Source: JAHIYG01 sp041306075 (GTDB lineage: Archaea > Altiarchaeota > Altiarchaeia > IMC4 > SCGC-AAA252-I15). From it: a stretch of 64,000 nucleotides of DNA. The notes under the pieces were generated by a model. It was given only the letters and a program-made list of their open reading frames with translations. It did not search any database and was not told where the DNA came from. Where the stretch lies: the NCBI GenBank assembly GCA_041306075.1, contig JBFYKH010000071.1:1-64000 (forward strand), written 5' to 3'. Within the stretch, counting starts at the first letter, position 1, and every line of letters starts with the position of its first letter. The translations under genes were made by a program, and so were the position numbers. This document shows, one piece after another, positions 57,687 through 64,000 of the stretch.

Positions 57687-58643
57687 CTATTTAATGTCCG
57701 GGAGCCCCGCGTCAAGCTGTATGGCCTCCAGCCTCCTCTTTATCTCAAGGGACCTTGCGACCGCCCATCCGTCGCCCGTCCTCTCGGCTTCCCTGAGGGT
57801 TGCCGCGACGGCTTCAAAGTCCCTCTTCTCGGGGGCCTCCCCTATGCCGATTTCGTTCATCCATACGATGAGGCCTCCAGCCTCGATGCCCATCGTGTTC
57901 TTACCCCTGACTTTCCTGAGGGCTTTGCGGATGAGGCCCTCGTCCCGTTTGGGGTCGGTCTCCTCTCCTACACTTCTCATCATGCCGTGGAGCATGGCCA
58001 CCCTGGCACCGTTCTTCTCCACACTCCGCTCGTGCTCCAGGAGGTCTGCGAACATCATCCTCTCAAGAGCGGTCGGCTCGGTTGGGACGCCCAGGTCCCT
58101 CGCGTAAGCGTGCATGGCCAGGGTGTTCACGACGCTCACCGAGCGCATGACGTTCAGCCCATCAGCCGTTTCCTCGACTGCCAATGCATCCACCCTGAAG
58201 GTTCCGTCCTGCTCCGGCCATGTCGCGGTGAGCCGGTGGCCGTCTCTTCTGAGCGTCGCCTCCCTCCCTCTCTTCACTGTCCTGACGGTCCACTCCCCCG
58301 GTCTTGTCTCCTCGACGCTGCCGACCTTGTCCTGCAAATCCGCTTCCCTCGGGGTCCTCCTAAGTATGAATCCCAGCTTCTTCAAGCCTTCATCGACTTC
58401 GTCCAGCCGCATGCCCTCCCCGAGCGTGAACATGCGCTTGGGCCTGTAGTATTCGAGGTCTTTGAGGATTATGGCGGAGTCCTCTGCGGGGTCGACTTTC
58501 CCCCCCATCCCCCTCCTCATGGAGTGCATCTGGAGGGCTTCGAAGCCCGCGCCGTCCCCCCGGTACGCCTGGAGGGCCCTTGCCATGAGTTCCACCCTCC
58601 TGTCTGCCTCTTCCCCCCCCGTCCGGCTTCTCTGGGCTGGCAT
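57687..58643 (-). CDS. Helical-repeat protein C, distant paralogue of A and B
   Basis: A 318-residue protein with the same kind of repeats at both ends: MARALQAYRGDGAGFEALQM with HSMRRGMGGKVDPAED near residue 20, and VAMLHGMMRSVGEETDPKRD, IRKALRKVRGKNTMGIEAGG, LREAERTGDGWAVARSLEIK in the last 120 residues. Between them (about residues 95-165) lies a beta-rich insert (GEWTVRTVKRGREATLRRDG). It lacks the N- and C-terminal tags of A and B. Start at ATG with a TATA box shared with folD 26 nt away. Function unknown. Confidence 0.7.
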   Translation of the reverse strand: MPAQRSRTGGEEADRRVELMARALQAYRGDGAGFEALQMHSMRRGMGGKVDPAEDSAIILKDLEYYRPKRMFTLGEGMRLDEVDEGLKKLGFILRRTPREADLQDKVGSVEETRPGEWTVRTVKRGREATLRRDGHRLTATWPEQDGTFRVDALAVEETADGLNVMRSVSVVNTLAMHAYARDLGVPTEPTALERMMFADLLEHERSVEKNGARVAMLHGMMRSVGEETDPKRDEGLIRKALRKVRGKNTMGIEAGGLIVWMNEIGIGEAPEKRDFEAVAATLREAERTGDGWAVARSLEIKRRLEAIQLDAGLPDIK

Positions 58644-58664
58644 AATATTACCCGCGTAGGCTGC

Positions 58665-58674
58665 GATTAAATAC
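58665..58674. promoter_or_regulatory. Single TATA box shared by folD and repeat protein C
   Basis: GATTAAATAC (GTATTTAATC on the other strand) is centred about 26-27 nt from the minus-strand ATG at 58643 and 27-28 nt from the folD ATG at 58697, the third such symmetric case in the window. Confidence 0.55.
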
Positions 58675-58696
58675 CCCTCCGGGGAATATATTCTGG

Positions 58697-59533
58697 ATGG
58701 CGGTAATCCTCGACGGGAAGGCTGTCGCGGCCAAGATACGGGGGGACGTCCGGAAGAAGGCGTCCGCCCTCAATGTAAAGCCCGGCCTCGCCGCGGTGCT
58801 CGTCGGCGAGAACCCCTCATCGAAGCTGTACGTCGACCTGAAGGAGAAGGCCTGCGCCGAGGCCGGCTTCTATTCCGAGCGGCATGTGCTGCCGAAGGAT
58901 GCCAAGGAGAGGCAGCTGCTCGAACTCATAGGGCGCCTGAACGACGACCCGAGGATACACGGTATAATCGTGCAACTGCCTCTCCCCAAGCACATCCGGG
59001 TCAGGGCGGTCGTGAAGGCATTGTCTCCCGCCAAGGACGTGGACGGCTTCCACCCCTACAACAACGGCGCCGTCATGGACGGTGAGGAGCGGCTGGTGTC
59101 CGCCACCCCGAAGGGCGTAGTACGCCTCCTTGAGGCATACGGCATAGGATTCGACGGCCGCGAGGTCGTCGTCGTCAACCACACCATCGTCTTGGGCCGT
59201 CCCCTGTCCATGCTCCTCATGAACCGCGACGCGACGGTGACCGTCTGCAACCACAGGACGAGGGACCTTGGCCGGCACACGCTCGGCGCGGACATACTAG
59301 TCTCGGGCGCCGGCGTCCCGGGGCTCATAAAGGCCGACATGGTTCGCGAAGGCGCGGTCGTCGTGGACGCGGGCATAAGCTTCCTGGAAGGCAGGGTCCG
59401 GGGGGACGTCGACTACGGGAGCGTGGAGAAGAAGGCGTCCTACATCACCCCAGTCCCGGGCGGCGTCGGGCCGATGACCGTCGCAATGCTCCTTGAGAAC
59501 ACCCTCTTGGCGGCGCAAGGCGATACGGCTTAA
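58697..59533 (+). CDS. folD: FolD, methylenetetrahydrofolate dehydrogenase/cyclohydrolase
   Basis: Bifunctional enzyme linking 5,10-methylene- and 10-formyl-tetrahydrofolate. The 278 residues show LVGENPSSKLYVDLKEKACA with the catalytic Lys, GIIVQLPLPKHI, KDVDGFHPYNNG, ATPKGVVRLLEAYGI and the final TPVPGGVGPMTVAMLLENT. The nucleotide-binding motif VVGRS is changed to VVNHTIVLGRPLS. Its product 10-formyl-THF is the co-substrate of PurH, encoded next. Confidence 0.96.
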   Translation: MAVILDGKAVAAKIRGDVRKKASALNVKPGLAAVLVGENPSSKLYVDLKEKACAEAGFYSERHVLPKDAKERQLLELIGRLNDDPRIHGIIVQLPLPKHIRVRAVVKALSPAKDVDGFHPYNNGAVMDGEERLVSATPKGVVRLLEAYGIGFDGREVVVVNHTIVLGRPLSMLLMNRDATVTVCNHRTRDLGRHTLGADILVSGAGVPGLIKADMVREGAVVVDAGISFLEGRVRGDVDYGSVEKKASYITPVPGGVGPMTVAMLLENTLLAAQGDTA

Positions 59534-59570
59534 ATATCCCGCACTCCAAGTCTTAACCTGGTGTTTTCCC

Positions 59571-61115
59571 TTGAAGGCCTCCTATGCGCTGATTAGTGTC
59601 TGGGACAAGGCTGGGGCCGTCGACTTCGCAAGGGGGCTCCATAAGCTGGGCTTCAGGATACTGTCTTCGGGGGGCACTTCTAAGGCCCTCTCGGTGGCCG
59701 GAGTGCCCACCATGCAGATTTCAGACTACACCGGCTTCCCCGAAATGCTTGACGGGCGGGTGAAGACGCTGCACCCGAGGGTGCACGCCGGCATCCTGGC
59801 GCTCCGCGGCGACGAGAAGCACACAGGAAAACTCAAGGAGCACGACATCCCGCACATAGACGTCGTCGCGGTGAACCTGTACCCGTTCGCGGAGACGGTC
59901 GCCAGGAAGGATTCGACGCTCGAGGACGCGATAGAGAACATAGACGTCGGCGGCCCCGCCCTCATACGGGCGGCTGCGAAGAACCACTCGCACGTCGCGG
60001 TGATAGTCGACCCTGCAGACTATGGGCGCGTCCTCGATGAGCTTCGGTCGGGCGGGGCGGTCACGGAGGCGACGAGGAGGAACCTCGCCGTCAAGGCGTT
60101 CGCCCGCACGACGGAATACGACTCGGCGATACACAAGTACCTCTCTCGGACATACCAGCCCGGGAAATTCCCGGACCACTTAGACATAAACCTCCGGAAG
60201 GCCTACGACCTCCGCTACGGAGAGAACCCCCACCAGTCGGCTGCATACTACTTCGATGCCGACGCGGCCCCATGCATCACCGAGACCGCGGTGCTCTCTG
60301 ATGGAAAACAGCTCAGCTTCAACAACCTCCTCGACGTGAACTCCGCCCTCGAGTTCGTGAAGGAGTTCGACAAGCCGGCGGCCGTGATAATAAAGCACAT
60401 CAACCCGTCGGGGGTAGGGGTCGCGGACACCATCGGCCAGGCGTACTCCCGCGCCCACGGCGCGGACCCCATGAGCGCATACGGCTGCGTCGTCGCCCTC
60501 AACAGGGCCCCGGACGCCGATACCGCGAGGGAGATTGCCTCAACGTTCGTGGAGGTCGTCGCCGCACCATCCTACGGGAAGGAAGCTCTCGACATCCTCC
60601 TGGCCAAGAAGAAGATGCGCGTACTCGCGGTCGGGGGTATAAAGAAGACCACGAAGGACGCGCTCGACTATCGGCGGGTCATCGGAGGCATGCTCCTGCA
60701 GACGCCGGACCTCGCGGACGTCTCCGAGTCCGGCCTGAAGGTCGTCTCGAAAAGGAAGCCCACGCCATCGGAGACCGAGGACATGCTGTTCGCATGGAAG
60801 GTGTGCAAGCACACGAAGTCGAACTCGATAATACTCGCGAAGGACGACAGGACGGTGGGCGTCGGGGCGGGCCAGATGAGCCGCGTCGACGCTGTGAAGA
60901 TAGCGGCAATGAAGGCCAAAGACCTTGCAAAAGGGGCTGCGATGGCGTCCGACGCGTTCTTCCCCTTCCGCGACGGCATAGACGAGGCCGCGAAGGCCGG
61001 CGTCACGGCGGTCATACACCCCGGCGGCAGCATCAGGGACGCGGAGGTCGTCGCCGCGGCGGACGAGCACGGGATGGCGATGGCGTACACCGGCATCAGG
61101 TGCTTCCTACACTAG
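59571..61115 (+). CDS. purH: PurH, AICAR formyltransferase / IMP cyclohydrolase
   Basis: Last two steps of IMP synthesis in one folate-dependent enzyme, 514 residues. The N-terminal cyclohydrolase opens ALISVWDKAGAVDFARGLHK with SSGGTSKALS; the formyltransferase has RYGENPHQSAAYY, the catalytic Lys-His in IIKHINPSGVG, and the end HPGGSIRDAEVVAAADEHGM. Many archaea lack complete PurH and use PurO/PurP. The start appears to be TTG at 59571 (MKASYALISVWDKAG), as no ATG or in-frame GTG fits the family N-terminus. Confidence 0.96.
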   Translation: MKASYALISVWDKAGAVDFARGLHKLGFRILSSGGTSKALSVAGVPTMQISDYTGFPEMLDGRVKTLHPRVHAGILALRGDEKHTGKLKEHDIPHIDVVAVNLYPFAETVARKDSTLEDAIENIDVGGPALIRAAAKNHSHVAVIVDPADYGRVLDELRSGGAVTEATRRNLAVKAFARTTEYDSAIHKYLSRTYQPGKFPDHLDINLRKAYDLRYGENPHQSAAYYFDADAAPCITETAVLSDGKQLSFNNLLDVNSALEFVKEFDKPAAVIIKHINPSGVGVADTIGQAYSRAHGADPMSAYGCVVALNRAPDADTAREIASTFVEVVAAPSYGKEALDILLAKKKMRVLAVGGIKKTTKDALDYRRVIGGMLLQTPDLADVSESGLKVVSKRKPTPSETEDMLFAWKVCKHTKSNSIILAKDDRTVGVGAGQMSRVDAVKIAAMKAKDLAKGAAMASDAFFPFRDGIDEAAKAGVTAVIHPGGSIRDAEVVAAADEHGMAMAYTGIRCFLH

Positions 61116-61265
61116 GATACAATCCTGCATCGGGCTGGAGTCCATCGCAGACTACCGGATAGCCATTGGCGGCCTCGGGCAGGCTGAAGGAACGGTTCAG
61201 AAGGGAATACCTGGGCGGGCACTAGCAACCCTCAGCTTTAAACCGGCGCTGCGAAATACTATACA
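61116..61265 (+). other. Spacer upstream of the 61.3 kb RNA candidate
   Basis: It contains the TATA box GCTTTAAACC (61235-61244), centred 26 nt before the RNA, and a weak CTGAA/TTCAG hairpin (61184-61200). No coding frame is supported. Confidence 0.4.
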
Positions 61266-61407
61266 GGGGTCCTCTAAAGTGTGATGGATAAGGGCTCACG
61301 CCCTGAGGGCAAGATCGGTTGGTTGGCTAGGGTGTAATAAAAGGATGCCGGGGCTAGGGGCCTCAGCATCCTTGTAAACCGCAGGCGTCAACTGCCTTGA
61401 GGACCCC
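61266..61407 (+). ncRNA. Structured RNA candidate with terminal stem and own promoter
   Basis: The 142-nt segment is closed by a perfect 9-bp stem, GGGGTCCTC (61266-61274) with GAGGACCCC (61399-61407). Inside are AGGGC-TCAC-GCCCT (61291-61304), a domain closed by CGGTT/AACCG (61316-61320/61377-61381) holding AAGGATGC/GCATCCTT (61341-61348/61366-61373) topped by GGGGC-TAGGG-GCCTC, and AGGC/GCCT near the 3' end. A TATA box is centred 26 nt before its first base, as for the protein genes here. I do not recognise it as 5S, RNase P, SRP or a guide RNA. Confidence 0.55.
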
Positions 61408-61449
61408 AACAAACAGGCGCTCTTATTCTTGCGGCTCCCAGTTTCAGGT

Positions 61450-62886
61450 ATGTGCGCCCATAAAGTCGTCTCCCCTCCTGGTGGCCATGACATGCAGGTC
61501 GCTGACAGCCTCTCCGGGGTGGAGGCCGGGAGGCTCTCGGGCGCAAGCCGGCAGGACATCCGGCTGGCTGGCGAGATAATCGGGTTGGTCTACAAGCCCG
61601 ATGAGCTGAGGTACGGCAATATCGTCGTGCAGGAGCCCTCAGAAGGCAAACTCGTGGAGGTGGCGAGGATACCCTGGGACGGCGACGAATACGACTTCAT
61701 GGTGGCGGAGAAGGCAGGCTACGGGGGCCACTCGATAAGAAGCACGGAGCCGGCCTTAAGGGACAAGCACCTACCGGCACACCTGCTGCCTCACTTCCGG
61801 CAGGCCGCCATGATGCGCGGCCTCGGCCTACCGGAGTACGTCTGTTTCCTGAGGGACGGGGGTCTCCGTACGGACTTGGACTGGCTGAGGCTCCCGTACA
61901 CGGTTAACTATGAACCGGAAGGGCACATAATATCAGGCAACGTCCTGTCATTCAGCCACAGAATATGCGAGCGCAAGGCGGAGAGGGCCGCTATACGGGA
62001 CCTTGTGGAACGGAGGATGGCTGGAGGGGATTTCACCCTCCACATAAAAAGCTGCGGCTGCGGCATCACAGGCAACGAACCGTACGGATATGCGATGGTG
62101 GCCTATGACGTCCTCCGTGAAGTCGGCAGGGGCCTGTCCCCCGGGGCCGGCGAGGCTGAGGCTGCAAGATGGGCGGACAAGTGGGAGCTCACGGTCACCG
62201 GCTACGCCATAAGCCCCCTCCACCTAGAAACCGCTGAGAAGGGCGAGGTCTGGACATACGAGCGCCTCTACCGGGAGGCGGACCCGTCCAACATATTCTT
62301 CAAGTACGTCGGGGAGGCGAGAGTCGACGAACGCGAAAAAAACGCGTACTTCAAGGTCAACCCGGAGATTCGCAGGCTTGTCGGCTTCGAGTGGATGGAC
62401 CTCCTGGACACGAGGCAGCTTGAGCGGCTCAGTGACAGGCCGGCGGACCTGCTAGTCTTGGATAGGGTGTTCTACCTCTACTCCCAGAAACCCGGCTCCC
62501 ATAAGCCACAGTGGCTCGAAGAGCCGATGAGCGGGGCGCTCCACAAGATAATAGGCTCAATCAGGGAAGGCGGCGTGTTCATCACAGACAATGACGTGTA
62601 CGACGTCCGGAACCTAAGCTTCTACGCCGGCCAGGCGGACAACCCCGGCCCTAAGCCGCCATTGTACTTCAGCTGGCGAGGCCTCAGGGAGGTCCCGTGG
62701 GACGGCGGCATGATGGTGTTCGAAGACCATAAGAGGACGGCATTCCCAATATCGGCCGAAGAGGCCGCTGCATGGGATGCCAGGAACAGATGGGACGTCT
62801 ACTCTAGGCTCTTCAGGGCTTACCAGGACGAGATAATCCCGCACGGGGGGCGCATGCCGTCCGGGATATACGTGAAGGAAGGGTGA
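61450..62886 (+). CDS. CheR-like SAM-dependent methyltransferase
   Basis: A 478-residue protein. The middle part follows CheR: IKSCGCGITGNEPYGYAMVA (motif I with the NEPY/EEPYS-type signature), WELTVTGYAISPLHLETAEK (SAM-binding strand and helix), NAYFKVNPEIRRLVGFEWMD and LLVLDRVFYLYSQKPG. The N-terminal 150 residues contain a separate domain of unknown type, and the last 100 are also unfamiliar. No chemotaxis genes are nearby. The ATG at 61450 has a TATA-like CTTATTC 25 nt upstream. The target to be methylated is unknown. Confidence 0.75.
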   Translation: MCAHKVVSPPGGHDMQVADSLSGVEAGRLSGASRQDIRLAGEIIGLVYKPDELRYGNIVVQEPSEGKLVEVARIPWDGDEYDFMVAEKAGYGGHSIRSTEPALRDKHLPAHLLPHFRQAAMMRGLGLPEYVCFLRDGGLRTDLDWLRLPYTVNYEPEGHIISGNVLSFSHRICERKAERAAIRDLVERRMAGGDFTLHIKSCGCGITGNEPYGYAMVAYDVLREVGRGLSPGAGEAEAARWADKWELTVTGYAISPLHLETAEKGEVWTYERLYREADPSNIFFKYVGEARVDEREKNAYFKVNPEIRRLVGFEWMDLLDTRQLERLSDRPADLLVLDRVFYLYSQKPGSHKPQWLEEPMSGALHKIIGSIREGGVFITDNDVYDVRNLSFYAGQADNPGPKPPLYFSWRGLREVPWDGGMMVFEDHKRTAFPISAEEAAAWDARNRWDVYSRLFRAYQDEIIPHGGRMPSGIYVKEG

Positions 62887-62913
62887 TTTATACTCTGCCA
62901 ACAATTATGGTCT

Positions 62914-63939
62914 ATGGCCTCGACAGTCTACTTTTGGCATGAAGCCTCGAATCTCCGCCAGGGCGCTGCGGAGTGTTTCAGGCGGGTGGCGTCCGACTTC
63001 GGCCGGGGACGGGTCGGCCTGAAGGTGCACTTCGGCGAGCGGGGAAACAAGACGCATGTGCGGCCGGACTGGCTCCTGGACGCGAAGGAGCTCCTGGGCG
63101 ACCCCGTGTTCATCGAGTGCAACGTCATGTACCGGGGCATGAGGACGAGGCGGCAGGACCACTTGGAGACTGCGAGGAGTCACGGTTTCGGTTTCCTCCC
63201 CCTCGACATACTCGACGGCGAGACGGGGGAGGCGTATGTGGAGGTGCCTGTAAACGTCGGCAGGACGAAGACCGCGAAGCTCGGGGCCGGGATACAGGGG
63301 TACCAAAAACTGGTCGCGGTCTCCCATTTCAAGGGCCACATCGCCGCCGGATTCGGCGGCGCCCTCAAGAACGTCGGCATGGGCCTCGGCTCCCGCGCAG
63401 GCAAGATGGGCATGCACTCCATCATCTCCCCGGTGGTTTTGCCGAAGAAGTGCGTCGCCTGCGGCACTTGCGTCAGGGACTGCCCGGTCGACGCGATAAC
63501 GCTCTCGGACGTCGCGTACATCGACTCGAAGAAGTGCATAGGATGCGCCCACTGCATAGCGGTATGCCCAGAGTCGGCGATAGACATACCCTGGAACATG
63601 TCGGGCGAAGTCAACAGGGCCCTGATGGAGAAGGTGGCGGAGTACTCCCTAGCGGCGATGGCGGGCAGGAGCTGGCGGTTCATCAACTTCATAACAGACC
63701 TCACATACGACTGCGACTGCATGCCCACCCGCCAGAAGCCGTTCATGCCGGACATCGGCATAATACTATCGAGCGACCCGGTCGCAGCGGACCAGGCGAG
63801 CCTAGACCTCGTGAAGGACAGAAACGGCGGGAAGGACCCTTTCCTGAAGAAGCACGGAATCGACGGCTCATACATCCTCGAGTATGCGGAGACGATTGGC
63901 CTCGGCTCGAGGGAATACGGGCTTAAGCGGCTTTCTTAA
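62914..63939 (+). CDS. DUF362 iron-sulfur protein with two [4Fe-4S] motifs
   Basis: A 341-residue protein combining the DUF362 domain (residues about 1-175 and 210-340; KVHFGERGNKTHVRPDWL and FKGHIAAGFGGALKNVGMGL) with a ferredoxin insert: CVACGTCVRDCP and CIGCAHCIAVCP near residues 183-225. Such proteins are found widely in archaea and anaerobic bacteria; the electron partner is unknown. A TATA element (GATTTATAC) is 25 nt upstream. Confidence 0.92.
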   Translation: MASTVYFWHEASNLRQGAAECFRRVASDFGRGRVGLKVHFGERGNKTHVRPDWLLDAKELLGDPVFIECNVMYRGMRTRRQDHLETARSHGFGFLPLDILDGETGEAYVEVPVNVGRTKTAKLGAGIQGYQKLVAVSHFKGHIAAGFGGALKNVGMGLGSRAGKMGMHSIISPVVLPKKCVACGTCVRDCPVDAITLSDVAYIDSKKCIGCAHCIAVCPESAIDIPWNMSGEVNRALMEKVAEYSLAAMAGRSWRFINFITDLTYDCDCMPTRQKPFMPDIGIILSSDPVAADQASLDLVKDRNGGKDPFLKKHGIDGSYILEYAETIGLGSREYGLKRLS

Positions 63940-64000
63940 GGTAGCGGCCGAGGTCCTCCGGCTTCCAGAAGACGCCGTTCTCCTGAAGCATCTCCGTCGG
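63923..64000 (-). CDS. C-terminal end of a gene continuing beyond the window
   Basis: Reading the minus strand inward from the window edge gives TEMLQENGVFWKPEDLGRYL, then KKAA and a TAA stop. The 25 visible residues overlap the end of the convergent DUF362 gene by 17 nt, as other convergent pairs here do. Too short to assign. Confidence 0.5.
   Translation of the reverse strand, partial: PTEMLQENGVFWKPEDLGRYLKKAA

Noticed and set aside
61281..61308. GTGATGG and CTGA as C/D-box guide RNA signals
   Set aside because: The C box is imperfect, no second box pair is present, and the segment is part of a larger fold with a 9-bp terminal stem.
61407..61413. ACA just after the terminal stem as an H/ACA box
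   Set aside because: The RNA lacks the single long hairpin with an internal pocket and the k-turn expected of archaeal H/ACA guides.
1..64000. CRISPR arrays, insertion sequences, rRNA genes or replication origin
   Set aside because: I saw no regularly spaced direct repeats, transposase motifs or rRNA segments, and no cdc6/orc gene with origin-box repeats.

Overview
The window is a G+C-rich, gene-dense piece of an archaeal chromosome. The archaeal core set is unambiguous: RadA and RadB, an MCM helicase, the primase large subunit PriL, a Hef-type helicase, LonB protease, Kae1, tRNA-splicing endonuclease EndA, archaeal AlaRS, archaeal-type S-adenosylmethionine synthetase, a NOG1-type GTPase and a Q-type (class III) pilin signal. 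RadB and the Hef helicase point to a euryarchaeal or DPANN-grade lineage rather than TACK; I cannot place it more precisely. Several genes (complete PurH, FolD, GlyA, RlmH, a pstSCAB operon, a CheR-like methyltransferase) are more usual in bacteria. Many starts (ATG, GTG, sometimes TTG) lie 24-29 nt downstream of the centre of a TATA box, so leaderless mRNAs are common, while genes inside operons are joined by ATGA, GTGA or TGATG overlaps.

Layout. 1-9 kb: the tail of a Cys-rich exported protein, a coiled-coil protein, a K+-dependent membrane pyrophosphatase, a short Dph2 homologue, an FKBP isomerase, an inosine/xanthosine triphosphatase, an MFS carrier, a secreted protein with three six-Cys repeats and an orphan. 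9-15 kb: NOG1-like GTPase, Mre11-like nuclease, RadB, Hef helicase, then a winged-helix protein and a receiver domain without its phosphorylatable Asp. 15-23 kb: AlaRS, two tandem helical-repeat proteins of an unrecognised family, and pstSCAB whose PstB carries a C-terminal TusA-like domain. 23-29 kb: a pilin, chorismate synthase, malic enzyme, two-subunit class I fumarase, EPSP synthase. 29-34 kb: CorA-like protein, CBS protein, a second (K+-independent) pyrophosphatase, an SPFH protein. 34-40 kb: Nudix-MCM pair and a mevalonate-entry operon (HTH regulator, HMG-CoA synthase, thiolase, DUF35) with a palindromic operator.

39.96-41.2 kb is the one clear accessory patch: a strong promoter, a G-depleted C-rich tract, a strongly structured RNA that resembles the 5' half of the adjacent tRNA-Arg(UCU) with an insertion, the tRNA itself, a duplicate of the tRNA 3' end and an A+T-rich membrane-protein gene. 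41-48 kb: RlmH operon, PriL, exported proteins, a Cys-rich transglutaminase-like lipoprotein, a dual-specificity phosphatase and EndA. 48-55 kb: two paralogous HEAGH membrane proteins around a small membrane protein, then Kae1, LonB and RadA. 55-64 kb: S-adenosylmethionine synthetase, one-carbon and purine genes (glyA, folD, purH), a third member of the repeat family, a 142-nt structured RNA candidate with its own promoter, a CheR-like methyltransferase and a DUF362/ferredoxin protein.

The strongest candidates for something undescribed are the two structured RNAs, the helical-repeat family (three genes), the PstB-TusA fusion with a lost catalytic Cys, the HEAGH membrane-protein pair, and the use of single centrally placed TATA boxes as bidirectional promoters for divergent leaderless genes.
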